Part shown: piece by piece, positions 1-7,181 of the stretch | Layout: every line of letters starts with the position of its first letter | Numbering within the stretch: position 1 is the first letter of the stretch | Source: Hyphomicrobiales bacterium | GTDB taxonomy: Bacteria; Pseudomonadota; Alphaproteobacteria; Rhizobiales; HXMU1428-3 | Direction of reading: 5' to 3' | Length of the DNA stretch: 8,025 bases | Assembly: GCA_021775385.1 (NCBI GenBank) | Contig: JAJFHW010000089.1 | Location: 1 to 8,025, forward strand | Made by a program: the position numbers and the translations under genes | The notes under the pieces: generated by a model | Databases searched by the model: none | Told to the model about the DNA's origin: nothing | The model's input: the letters and a program-made list of their open reading frames with translations, nothing else

Positions 1-725
1 ACTTCTTCAGAAGTGACATCTCCAGCAACAATGAGAATAGCGTTATTCGGTGCATAATAATTCTTATAATGATTGAGAGCATCATTACGGCTTAATTTTG
101 CCATCTCATGCATCCAGCCAATAACTGGAATGCCATAAGGGTGGGACAAATAAAGAGAAGCACTGATTTGTTCACCTAAAAGAGCGTTAGGGCTGTTTTC
201 AACTCTTGAGCGACGTTCCTCTAAAATCACATCTCTCTCAGTTAAAACATCTTTTTCAAGCAATTTAAGGTTGCTCATCCGATCGGCTTCCATTTCCATA
301 ATCATAGGCAAATGTTCTTTGGCCACACGTTGGAAATAAGCCGTCACATCCTGGCTGGTAAAAGCATTATCTTCACCACCATGACGAGCAATAATCTTGG
401 AAAATTCACCTGGAGCAATTTTTGCCGTTCCCTTAAACATTAAATGTTCAAGAAAATGCGCAATCCCTGAAACGCCAGGCGCTTCATCAGCCGCACCAAC
501 ACGATACCACACCATATGTGTAACAACAGGCGCCCTATGATCTGGAATTACAACCACATCAAGCCCATTTTCCATCTTAAAATAGGTAACTTCAGGCCCG
601 CTAGACACCTTTGTAGCATTTTTTGCGGTTAAAGCTTCTGTGGTAGTTAAAAGTGCGCCCATAGTAAACATCAGTGCCGATACAATTTTTAGAGTTCGGC
701 CCAACCCTTTCGAAACATGCTTCAT
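1..725 (-). CDS. Secreted M16 family zinc peptidase (pitrilysin/insulinase type), N-terminal part, runs off the left edge
   Basis: About 241 codons are visible; the C-terminus lies beyond base 1. A basic N-terminus and a hydrophobic stretch (about residues 11-31) look like a Sec signal peptide, so the enzyme probably works in the periplasm. The inverted zinc motif HFLEH is at residues 90-94, giving two His ligands (90, 94) and the catalytic Glu93. The third ligand, Glu170, lies 76 residues after His94, the spacing expected of M16, within the run VILEERR. The segment [11 protein letters not shown] (116-126) matches the conserved substrate-strand region. All active-site residues are intact, so this is probably a catalytic subunit. 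ATG at 725 is preceded by GGAA seven bases upstream. In related alphaproteobacteria a second, often inactive, M16 gene commonly follows; that cannot be checked here. The family assignment is firm, the physiological substrate unknown. Confidence 0.93.
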   Translation of the reverse strand, partial: MKHVSKGLGRTLKIVSALMFTMGALLTTTEALTAKNATKVSSGPEVTYFKMENGLDVVVIPDHRAPVVTHMVWYRVGAADEAPGVSGIAHFLEHLMFKGTAKIAPGEFSKIIARHGGEDNAFTSQDVTAYFQRVAKEHLPMIMEMEADRMSNLKLLEKDVLTERDVILEERRSRVENSPNALLGEQISASLYLSHPYGIPVIGWMHEMAKLSRNDALNHYKNYYAPNNAILIVAGDVTSEE

Positions 726-884
726 ATTGTCATTCCAAAATTACAAGTTCTTTAAATATAGTTTTTTATTTAAGAAAGAAAAGAGCGGATTTTAACATTC
801 ACACCCTTGTGAGAAATTAAATGAGAGAGATCTGAAGGCAAAAAGTAGAAAAGCAACGAAAAAGCTTGCTAAACACCAAGAATT
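726..884. other. AT-rich intergenic spacer, no gene seen
   Basis: This spacer separates the lipoprotein gene from the M16 peptidase gene, both on the minus strand. It holds a small hairpin (TCACA 799-803 / TGTGA 808-812) with no T-run beside it, and a weak CTTG/CAAG stem close to the lipoprotein stop. Neither is a convincing terminator. A TATATT box lies about 25 bases upstream of the peptidase gene without a good -35 partner. No ORF with a ribosome binding site was found. Confidence 0.5.
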
Positions 885-1376
885 TTATTGATTTTCACCT
901 TCAGGGGCACGGCCAAATCCATCAAATGCTTTTGAAAGTAAGGAACTACATTTAGCAGCTTTATTTTCATCAAAATCAGGGTCTTGCCTATTACGTCCAA
1001 CATCTGAACAATATTTTTTACGCTCAGCCTCAGCCTGAGAGGCGATGGCTTTACGTTTCAAATCAGGGTCATCAGGCCAATTTTGATCTTGTTGTTGAAC
1101 AGCAACCCGCTTTCCAGGCTCCGGCAAATGAGCCGCAGGTGGCAAAACCAAACCAGTACGCCGCTTAACTTTAGGATTACTCTTCTTCTTGGTTAAACTA
1201 CCAGCGATACCAGCAGCTTCAAAAAGTGCACCTTCAAGAACAACATCGTCGGAACTACAAGCGCCAAGAGAAAATACAAGGCCAATTAAAAAAGTTAATT
1301 TAAAAAAAAGCTTAGAAAGAACCTTCAAACCGAAAGATCCATTATTAATATGGCAAAATTTTCCCAAATTCAGCAT
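885..1376 (-). CDS. Small hypothetical lipoprotein with a possible BamF/DUF3035-like proline motif
   Basis: 163 residues if ATG at 1376 is used. A hydrophobic segment ends in the lipobox LGAC with Cys40 as the likely lipidated residue, followed by SSDD; an acidic residue at +4 or +5 is compatible with outer-membrane sorting. After a short basic stretch comes RRTGLVLPPAAHLPEPG (about residues 73-89), resembling the R-x-APL-x-(V/I)PP-x-x-x-L-x-P-PG motif that I recall for DUF3035/BamF lipoproteins of the alphaproteobacterial BAM complex. The remainder is charged, with NWPDDPD, Cys123 and Cys143, and no transmembrane segment. The position between lspA and M16 peptidases also recalls DUF3035 genes in Rhodobacterales. 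The signal peptide is long from this start; TTG at 1328, giving a 23-residue one, is a possible alternative. TTG at 1379 sits directly before the ATG. Lipoprotein status is likely; the Bam link is inference. Confidence 0.75.
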   Translation of the reverse strand: MLNLGKFCHINNGSFGLKVLSKLFFKLTFLIGLVFSLGACSSDDVVLEGALFEAAGIAGSLTKKKSNPKVKRRTGLVLPPAAHLPEPGKRVAVQQQDQNWPDDPDLKRKAIASQAEAERKKYCSDVGRNRQDPDFDENKAAKCSSLLSKAFDGFGRAPEGENQ

Positions 1377-1403
1377 CAATCAGCCCTTTAACACCCTAAT
1401 ATT

Positions 1404-1431
1404 ATTATAGGAATCAACTTACATTTCTAAA
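1404..1431 (-). promoter_or_regulatory. Probable sigma-70-type promoter of the lipoprotein gene
   Basis: Reading the minus strand, a perfect -10 hexamer TATAAT occupies 1409-1404, and TTTAGA (4 of 6 to TTGACA) occupies 1431-1426, with a 16-base spacer. Transcription would start near 1397, leaving a leader of about 20 bases that contains AAAGGG before ATG 1376. It suggests the lipoprotein can be expressed apart from ileS-lspA. Confidence 0.5.
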
Positions 1432-1444
1432 TTGAATGATAAAA

Positions 1445-1549
1445 TCAAACATCAAAGAAAACAAGCTCTAACCAGTCTATAGTAATCTCTTGTTTCCACT
1501 CATAAAAGTCATTTAAGGCCTTTTTGCGATGAATATAGTAAACAGTCAT
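1445..1549 (-). CDS. Possible 34-residue small ORF just downstream of lspA
   Basis: ATG at 1549 opens ten bases after the lspA stop and runs to TGA at 1447-1445. The peptide starts MTVYYIHRKKALNDFYEW and is rich in aromatic and charged residues, with no signal peptide or clear membrane segment. No good Shine-Dalgarno precedes the ATG (a GTG codon is directly upstream in frame), so translation would rely on coupling to lspA. I recognise no family. It may be a remnant or a chance ORF; it is listed because it fills most of an otherwise empty 182-base gap. Confidence 0.2.
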   Translation of the reverse strand: MTVYYIHRKKALNDFYEWKQEITIDWLELVFFDV

Positions 1550-1558
1550 CACAAAAGA

Positions 1559-2101
1559 TTATTGGCTCATATCAGGTCTAGTCTTTGGATCAATAAAAAC
1601 CAAATGATAAAACAGCAAACCAGCACCTAAAACAATAGCAACATCTGCTATGTTAAAAATATACCAATTATAGCCAAAAGCATGCAACAAAACAAAATCA
1701 GCTACAGCCTCATATATCACACGATCCAACGCATTGCCAGCTGCGCCGCCAATAATAAGCCCTATTCCCAAAGCTAAGGTTGGACATAAAGCCCTCGCTA
1801 ACCAAAAGAAAAAACCAATCATTGCAACAATGGAAAAACCGATCAGTAGCCAGCGCCCTAAATCACTATCTTGCGCCAAAAGCCCATAAGATACACCTTT
1901 ATTCCACGCCATGGTTAAATCCATAAACGACGTAACGGTTTGAGAACACTGATAAGCTTTTGCAAAATCCAAAGGCTGACAACCCGTTTGAGGCCATAAA
2001 ATTTGCACAACCCAATATTTAGACAGTTGATCTAGCGCGAATGTAACAAAGGCTATCAGCACACCAAAAGTTGAATAACGGCCCCAAACAGATATCGTCA
2101 T
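1559..2101 (-). CDS. lspA: Lipoprotein signal peptidase (signal peptidase II)
   Basis: LspA is the inner-membrane aspartyl protease that cleaves prolipoproteins just before the diacylglyceryl-modified cysteine. The 180-residue product has four hydrophobic segments (about 8-32, 83-104, 107-124, 143-170). Both catalytic motifs are intact: GGAAGNALDRV with Asp126, and FNIADVAI with Asp153; the 27-residue spacing matches other LspA proteins. ALDQLSKYW (22-30) and AWNKGVSYGLL (65-75) are the other conserved blocks. Residues 38-58, between the first membrane segment and the WNKG block, form a longer loop than I expect and carry Cys41 and Cys52. AGGA lies eight bases before ATG 2101. The gene starts 53 bases after ileS, a common pairing, and is probably cotranscribed with it. 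Confidence 0.97.
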   Translation of the reverse strand: MTISVWGRYSTFGVLIAFVTFALDQLSKYWVVQILWPQTGCQPLDFAKAYQCSQTVTSFMDLTMAWNKGVSYGLLAQDSDLGRWLLIGFSIVAMIGFFFWLARALCPTLALGIGLIIGGAAGNALDRVIYEAVADFVLLHAFGYNWYIFNIADVAIVLGAGLLFYHLVFIDPKTRPDMSQ

Positions 2102-2154
2102 TAGTAATGTCCTAGCAAAAGATAAACCAAATACGCATCTTTAAAGTCTTATTT

Positions 2155-5106
2155 CTAGAGTGCGTCAAATTCACGAACAGCTTTTGCATCCCTGGCACTC
2201 AGAGCCGGAAACTCAGGATCAGAGCCCACATCCTCCGTCACACGCCAGGAGCGAGCACACTTTTCACCCACAGCTAGTGCCGGCACGACACCAACACCTG
2301 CAACATCATCCAATGTAAAAGCATCATCTGGAACGTCTCCTTGAGTTAAAACCGCTCCAGAAGTAATAGCGATCTCAGCCCAGTCTTGGTCTTTTACAAT
2401 CTCATAAAGATCCGCATCAGCAATGAAAATCTCTGGCGCAGACTCTAAACTAGAACCAATGCGTTTCTCACGCCGCTCAACTTCAAGTGCACCAGTTACA
2501 ACCCGGCGCACCATCCGTACCTTTTCCCATTTCTCAGCCAATTCAGCATCAGCCCAGTTAGAAGCAACGTCAGGAAAATCTCTAAGATGAACAGAATTCG
2601 CATCATCTTGGGTACGAGATTGCCAAACTTCTTCCATAGTAAAAACCAAAATTGGCGCAAGCCAAGCCGTTAAACAATCAAACAATTCACTGAGCACTGC
2701 AAGCGACGCACGTCGTGCATGAGACGAGCGTGCTTCGCAATAAAGAGTGTCTTTACGGATATCAAAATAAAATGCAGAAAGCTCAACCGTGCAAAATTGA
2801 AAAATAGCATGAAACGCTTTTTTAAATTCATAAGTCTCATATGCCTTGCGAACCAAAGCATCCATCTCAGTTAAACGATGCAACATCACCCGCTCAAGCT
2901 CAGGCATGTCCGCATACTCAACCTTGTGAGTGTCATCATAATGATGCAGGTTCCCAAGAAGAAAACGCAACGTGTTACGAAGCTTCCGATAAGACTCAAC
3001 ACTGGTCTTGATCATCTCATCACCAATGCGCTGGTCTTCCCAATAATCGGTAGACGCCACCCAAAGACGCAAAATATCAGCGCCATATTGCTGAATGATT
3101 TTTTGCGGCGCAACTGCATTACCAAGAGATTTTGACTGTTTCTTACCATTCGCATCAAGCGTAAAGCCGTGAGTTAAAACCGCTTTATATGGCGCACGTC
3201 CACGTGTCCCACAGCTCTCTAACAACGACGATTGGAACCAACCGCGATGCTGGTCAGATCCTTCTAAATAAAGATCCGCCGGAGAGCGCAAACCATCACG
3301 ATCTTCCAAAACAAACGCATGGGTCGAGCCACTGTCAAACCAAACATCAAGAATATCCATCACTTGATCCCAGTCATTCACATTCTCAACCAGGCCATCA
3401 AGATACGCCTCTTTAGAGCCGGCCTCAAACCAGGCATCCGCACCGTTCGCTTCAAAGCTGTCTTCAATGCGTTTGATTAAAGCATCTGAATTCTCAAAGT
3501 CAGCACTTGGGATGACAGCACCTGTTTCCTTGTTTGTAAAAATACAAATTGGCACACCCCAGGCACGTTGCCGCGAAATCACCCAATCAGGCCGGTTCTC
3601 TACCATAGCCTTCAAACGGTTCCGCCCTGTATCAGGCACGAATTGCGTCTCTTCAATAGCTTCAAGTGCGCGCTCACGAATAGAACGCGCCTCACCAGCT
3701 CCTTCAATCGAAATTGGCTTATCAATCGCAATGAACCATTGCGGCGTCGCCCGGAAAATCACCGGCGCTTTCGAACGCCAACTATGTGGGTAACTATGTT
3801 TCACCTTACCGCGACCGATTAAAGCATTTGCGCTAACAAGCTCTTCAATCACACGTTTGTTCGCATTACCAAACTTACCCTTCTGGTTAATAACAAGCGC
3901 AGGGTCATCACCACCAAAAAGCGGTACATCCTCATGATACAAACCATCAGGCCGCACAGTTTGCGGCACACCATCAATACCAGCATCTCTAAAGGAACGC
4001 TGGTTCGAGAGATAAAGACCATAGTCATCCGCACCATGGCCCGGCGCAATATGCACAAACCCGGTACCCGCATCTTCCGTTACAAAATCACCAGCATAGA
4101 GCCTCACTTGGAAATCATAACCTTGTCCCCTAAAAGGATGAGCGCATTCTTCCACAAGACTTGGGTCAACATCTTGCAACCGCTTGAAGCCAGCAACATT
4201 GGCTGACGCCAAAACTTGCTCAGCCAACGCATCCGCGAATAAAAATTTATCACCAACCTTGGCCCAATTATCCTCAGCAGCCTCAGTCACTTCATAAAGG
4301 CCGTAAGACAAATGCTTACCAAAAGCAACCGCTCGGTTACCAGGGATCGTCCAAGGCGTTGTCGTCCAAATAACAACATTTGCTCCCACCAATGCATCAT
4401 CACCAGAAATCACAGGAAACTTCACAAAGATCGTCGGGCTCTCATGGTCTTCATATTCAACCTCAGCTTCAGCCAAAGCGGTTTTTTCAACCACAGACCA
4501 CATCACAGGTTTAAAGTCTTGATACAGGGTGCCGTTCATAGCAAATTTCAAAAGCTCAGAAGCAATGGTTTTCTCAGCATCAAAGGTCATGGTCTTATAG
4601 CTATTATCCCATTCACCCTGCACACCAAGCCGTTGCATTTCTGATTTTTGAACGCCAACCCACTCATCAGCAAATGCACGGCATTCCGCCCGAAATTCAT
4701 TCACAGGAATATCGTCTTTATTCTTTTGTTTTTTCCTGTATTTCTCTTCAACTTTCCATTCAATAGGAAGGCCATGGCAATCCCAGCCATGAACATAAGG
4801 GCTATCAAACCCAAGCATATTTTGCGAGCGAGCCACCAAGTCTTTAAGTGTCTTATTCAGCGCGTGACCAATATGAATATTGCCGTTCGCATAAGGAGGG
4901 CCATCATGCAAAATAAACTGCGGGCGCCCTTTTCCTTTTTCTCTCAATTTTGAATAAATATCTTGTGCTTCCCAGCGCTCTAGGAAGTCAGGTTCACGTT
5001 TCGGCAAACCAGCTTTCATAGGAAAAGAAGTCACGGGAAGAAATAAAGTCTCACGCCAATCACGCTCATCAGCTTGTGAGTGATCAACCGTCTTATCATC
5101 AGACAT
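2155..5106 (-). CDS. ileS: Isoleucyl-tRNA synthetase
   Basis: This class Ia synthetase charges tRNA-Ile in the cytoplasm. The 983-residue length fits bacterial IleS. In order: HIGH at residues 78-81, the CP1 editing domain with WTTTPWTIP (247-255) and HGADDY (357-362), WFDSG and GSDQHRGWF in the catalytic core, then KQSKS at 656-660 where KMSKS is usual, and the anticodon-binding domain. The C-terminal zinc site is degenerate: only one cysteine (Cys950, in KCARSW) remains of the usual four, which I believe is common in alphaproteobacteria. GAAGG precedes ATG 5106 by nine bases; TTG 5109 would sit six bases away and is a less likely start. It is followed by lspA, and it is separated from ribF by a 366-base structured spacer, so it may have its own promoter. 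Confidence 0.98.
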   Translation of the reverse strand: MSDDKTVDHSQADERDWRETLFLPVTSFPMKAGLPKREPDFLERWEAQDIYSKLREKGKGRPQFILHDGPPYANGNIHIGHALNKTLKDLVARSQNMLGFDSPYVHGWDCHGLPIEWKVEEKYRKKQKNKDDIPVNEFRAECRAFADEWVGVQKSEMQRLGVQGEWDNSYKTMTFDAEKTIASELLKFAMNGTLYQDFKPVMWSVVEKTALAEAEVEYEDHESPTIFVKFPVISGDDALVGANVVIWTTTPWTIPGNRAVAFGKHLSYGLYEVTEAAEDNWAKVGDKFLFADALAEQVLASANVAGFKRLQDVDPSLVEECAHPFRGQGYDFQVRLYAGDFVTEDAGTGFVHIAPGHGADDYGLYLSNQRSFRDAGIDGVPQTVRPDGLYHEDVPLFGGDDPALVINQKGKFGNANKRVIEELVSANALIGRGKVKHSYPHSWRSKAPVIFRATPQWFIAIDKPISIEGAGEARSIRERALEAIEETQFVPDTGRNRLKAMVENRPDWVISRQRAWGVPICIFTNKETGAVIPSADFENSDALIKRIEDSFEANGADAWFEAGSKEAYLDGLVENVNDWDQVMDILDVWFDSGSTHAFVLEDRDGLRSPADLYLEGSDQHRGWFQSSLLESCGTRGRAPYKAVLTHGFTLDANGKKQSKSLGNAVAPQKIIQQYGADILRLWVASTDYWEDQRIGDEMIKTSVESYRKLRNTLRFLLGNLHHYDDTHKVEYADMPELERVMLHRLTEMDALVRKAYETYEFKKAFHAIFQFCTVELSAFYFDIRKDTLYCEARSSHARRASLAVLSELFDCLTAWLAPILVFTMEEVWQSRTQDDANSVHLRDFPDVASNWADAELAEKWEKVRMVRRVVTGALEVERREKRIGSSLESAPEIFIADADLYEIVKDQDWAEIAITSGAVLTQGDVPDDAFTLDDVAGVGVVPALAVGEKCARSWRVTEDVGSDPEFPALSARDAKAVREFDAL

Positions 5107-5318
5107 CAAAATAAACCTTCAAAATTGAGAAAAGCTGCATCAGGCCTTAATCTGAAGTGAAAAATACACCAAATCAGACAAAAGCCAGATCTAACGTTTT
5201 TTCATCCGTTCTAAAAACTGTCAAGGGAATTAACCAGAATATTGGGCCTAAACCCAATTTACAAAAGCGAATAGAAAAAACTGAAGAAAAACTAAAAACC
5301 ACCATTACGAAGAAGGAG

Positions 5319-5339
5319 CTCAGCCCTTTTCGGGCTGAG
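5319..5339 (-). terminator. Hairpin that might end the ribF transcript (weak)
   Basis: On the minus strand the 8-bp stem CTCAGCCC/GGGCTGAG with loop GAAAA is followed by the pyrimidine-rich CTCCTTCTTCG rather than a clean T-run; a T-rich stretch begins only about 20 bases on. The stem is strong and correctly placed after ribF, but the tail is poor, so Rho-independent termination is uncertain. Confidence 0.3.
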
Positions 5340-5450
5340 GGACATGACGCCAGAAGCGTCCGGCGCTTAGCGCCGACCCTCGGAGGCCTATGACCTTCAG
5401 CTCATAGAATAGCCGTGAGAGAAAATAAGCGGATGCGAAGTAGGCATCTG
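5319..5450. repeat. Cluster of inverted repeats, possible palindromic element or structured RNA
   Basis: Five hairpins follow one another: CTCAGCCC 5319-5326 / GGGCTGAG 5332-5339 (8 bp, 5-base loop); GACGC 5346-5350 / GCGTC 5356-5360; CGGCGC 5361-5366 / GCGCCG 5370-5375 (3-base loop); CTATGA 5388-5393 / TCATAG 5402-5407; GATGC 5432-5436 / GCATC 5444-5448, extendable to 7 bp with one G-U pair. GAGGG 5337-5341 can also pair with CCCTC 5377-5381 around the second and third hairpins. The core is far richer in G and C than the flanks. It could be an inserted REP-like element, the folded 3' end of the ribF mRNA, or a small RNA. I recognise no family. Confidence 0.6.
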
Positions 5451-5472
5451 AAGCGAATAAAAGGAGAGATCA

Positions 5473-6465
5473 TTACTTTTCAGTCAAAATCTTCTCAATA
5501 ATCCTACAATCATCGTCCATTTGTGCCTTTAGCTCATCCATATCACTAAATTTTATGTCTTCACGAATAAAATCCACAAATTCTATGGATATGTCTTCTC
5601 CATATAAGTTGCCATCATAATCAAAAAGAAAAACCTCTAAGACAGGCTCACTATTGTCAAAACTTGGTCGCTTACCAAAATAAGCCGCCCCTTTATAGAC
5701 GGCACTTTTATGATGGACAAAAGCCGCATAAATCCCATGATGCAAATGACAGCCCTTAGAAAGAGAAATGTTTGCAGTTGGAAAACCAAGCCCTTCACCA
5801 CGCCCCGCGCCAGAAGTCACGGTGCCTTCAACCTGCCAATTTCGCCCTAATATGCTGGCAGCACGCTTAACTTGCCCTTCTTCCAAAGCATCACGAACAA
5901 GAGAAGACGAATAAATCAACTGGCCAGAACCAGAAACAGGATTATTGAGCGGCTTATCTTCATCTGATACTAAATGCCCTTCAGCCGGGGCAACAGTCAC
6001 CCCAAAACCAAATTGCTCACCAAGCTCTCTTAATATTTGAGGATTACCCCCGCGGCCACGGCCAAAAAAGAAATCATAGCCAACAACAACGTGAGAAACT
6101 TTCACTCCCTCAACCAAGACACTCTGGACAAACTCTTCAGCGCTCTTTTGTGCAAGGTCAGCGTCAAATGGCAATTCAAGAGCAAAATTTAAACCTATTT
6201 TTTCAAATTCAGCTCGTTTTTGCCGAGGGTTCGTCAACATAAACAAAGGTGTATCTGGGGAAAAATATTGCCTTGGGTGGGGTGAAAAAAACATCACACC
6301 CGCTGAGGCATTACGTCTAGCAGCAATATCAATTGCATAAGTGAGCACAGCTTTATGCCCCAAATGCACACCATCAAAATTTCCAATGGCAAGAACAGCA
6401 CCGTTCATTGTTTCAGGAAACGTCTTATAGGAAGAAAGGTCTAACATTAAAAAACTCACGCTCAT
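5473..6465 (-). CDS. ribF: Bifunctional riboflavin kinase / FAD synthetase
   Basis: RibF phosphorylates riboflavin to FMN and adenylylates FMN to FAD. The 330-residue protein shows both modules. The N-terminal nucleotidyltransferase has GNFDGVHLGH (28-37), FSPHPRQYF (60-68), VVGYDFFFGRGRGGN (127-141) and YSSSLVRDALEEG (185-197). The C-terminal flavokinase has GLGFPTANI (225-233), containing the PTAN motif, GKRPSFDN (264-271), Glu277 as the likely catalytic base in LEVFLFD, and LYG (287-289). Nothing is truncated. The Shine-Dalgarno before ATG 6465 is poor; ATG 6447 (residue 7) is an alternative start that removes no motif. A terminator lies upstream, so transcription probably begins between it and the start codon. 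Next downstream is ileS, a common order in Hyphomicrobiales. Confidence 0.97.
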   Translation of the reverse strand: MSVSFLMLDLSSYKTFPETMNGAVLAIGNFDGVHLGHKAVLTYAIDIAARRNASAGVMFFSPHPRQYFSPDTPLFMLTNPRQKRAEFEKIGLNFALELPFDADLAQKSAEEFVQSVLVEGVKVSHVVVGYDFFFGRGRGGNPQILRELGEQFGFGVTVAPAEGHLVSDEDKPLNNPVSGSGQLIYSSSLVRDALEEGQVKRAASILGRNWQVEGTVTSGAGRGEGLGFPTANISLSKGCHLHHGIYAAFVHHKSAVYKGAAYFGKRPSFDNSEPVLEVFLFDYDGNLYGEDISIEFVDFIREDIKFSDMDELKAQMDDDCRIIEKILTEK

Positions 6466-6515
6466 GAATAAAAAACACCAATTGCTAGAAGCCAGGCAAG
6501 ACAGCTAACTCAAGC

Positions 6516-6538
6516 AAAAAACTAAGGGCTAGCCCTTA
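6516..6538 (-). terminator. Intrinsic terminator after the MaoC-family gene
   Basis: A perfect 16-base palindrome, TAAGGGCTAGCCCTTA (6523-6538), forms a 6-bp stem with a CTAG loop. On the minus strand it is followed by G and then six T (6521-6516). This is the classical Rho-independent layout, in the direction of the hydratase gene. It would separate that gene from ribF transcription. The stem is short, so efficiency could be moderate. Confidence 0.65.
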
Positions 6539-6649
6539 ACTAAAGTACAAAACTTACAGAACACCAAGTTCAAACAAGGTTCAACAGCAATTAGCCATTC
6601 ACTAGCAAAAGTACGGATGTTTTTTATAGAAATGAATTTTTTAATAAAT

Positions 6650-7087
6650 TTAAGTTTCGCGAGGTGGGACCATCATCACCGCTTCACCGCCAATCACCAC
6701 ACGATTATTAACAACGCACGAGCAACTCAGTGTCACAACGCGGCGATGAAAATTAATTTTTTCAACCTTAACAGATGAAGTTACCACATCACCAATACGA
6801 ACAGGTGCGCGAAAAATAAGGTCTTGGTGTAAATAAATACTACCCGGCCCAGGTAATTTTGTGCCCAGAACAGTCGAAATGAAACCAGCCGTTAAAAGGC
6901 CATGAGCAATCCGCCCTTTAAACCGTGTGGTTTTGGCATATTCCTCATCAAGATGCACCGGATTGGTATCGCCTGAAATTTCAGCAAAAGCAATAATCAG
7001 CTCTTCTGTGACTTCTTTTACGAAAGATTCTTCCATTCCGATCTCAAGATCTTCAATAAAATAACCACCAGTTGCAGGATTCGTCAT
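6650..7087 (-). CDS. MaoC-family hot-dog hydratase, PhaJ-like (R)-specific enoyl-CoA hydratase
   Basis: The family adds water to trans-2-enoyl-CoA, giving (R)-3-hydroxyacyl-CoA, which links beta-oxidation to polyhydroxyalkanoate or other acyl pathways. The 145-residue protein is a single hot-dog domain with the hydratase-2 signature ISGDTNPVHLDEEYA (37-51), catalytic Asp40 and His45, then GRIAHGLLTAG (58-68) and the C-terminal VVIGGEA strand. Length fits PhaJ-type enzymes (about 135-150). ATG 7087 is chosen because AGAGGA lies eight bases upstream and the protein then begins just before the usual YFIEDLEIG; ATG 7141 or TTG 7144 would add about 18 residues of poor match. Substrate chain length and pathway cannot be read from the sequence; other MaoC-like dehydratases are possible. 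It is divergent from cheY. Confidence 0.9.
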   Translation of the reverse strand: MTNPATGGYFIEDLEIGMEESFVKEVTEELIIAFAEISGDTNPVHLDEEYAKTTRFKGRIAHGLLTAGFISTVLGTKLPGPGSIYLHQDLIFRAPVRIGDVVTSSVKVEKINFHRRVVTLSCSCVVNNRVVIGGEAVMMVPPRET

Positions 7088-7181
7088 AATTTCATTCCTC
7101 TTTATAATTGGCGCGACACTAACCAAGCCGCTGCCAGTCATCAAGGTTATTCCGCATAAATCCTAATTAAAAAAAGAAAAA

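Larger units (their letters stand above)
5107..5472. other. ribF-ileS intergenic region: GC-rich hairpin cluster next to an AT-rich ileS leader
   Basis: No convincing gene lies here; a 78-codon ORF on the plus strand (5157-5393) has no visible ribosome binding site and looks accidental. The half next to ribF (5319-5450) is dense in inverted repeats and GC-rich. The half next to ileS is AT-rich and holds ATTGGG 5241-5246 / CCCAAT 5253-5258, and a perfect TTGACA on the minus strand at 5224-5219. That -35-like box has only AAAAAC at the right distance, so a promoter is not assured. GAAGG for ileS is at 5120-5116. Confidence 0.6.

Noticed and set aside
799..812. TCACA/TGTGA hairpin between the lipoprotein and peptidase genes
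   Set aside because: It is only five base pairs with no T-run on either side, so it is not a terminator, and short inverted repeats of this kind are expected by chance.
1189..1410. 73-codon plus-strand ORF opposite the lipoprotein gene
   Set aside because: It overlaps the lipoprotein signal peptide region antisense and has no ribosome binding site or recognisable product.
2878..4953. Several plus-strand ORFs of 75-110 codons opposite ileS
   Set aside because: They lie wholly within the well-supported ileS gene on the other strand, have no family resemblance, and mirror its codon use.
5196..5224. ileS promoter built on the perfect TTGACA at 5224-5219 (minus strand)
   Set aside because: The sequence at the correct distance is AAAAAC, a poor -10 box, so a promoter is not claimed as a separate feature.
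5107..5318. T-box or other tRNA-sensing leader for ileS
   Set aside because: No T-box sequence or specifier-loop architecture is seen, and T-boxes are not expected in Alphaproteobacteria.
5157..5393. 78-codon plus-strand ORF in the ribF-ileS spacer
   Set aside because: It runs through the hairpin cluster, has no visible ribosome binding site, and its low-complexity Lys/Thr-rich and then Arg-rich product looks accidental.
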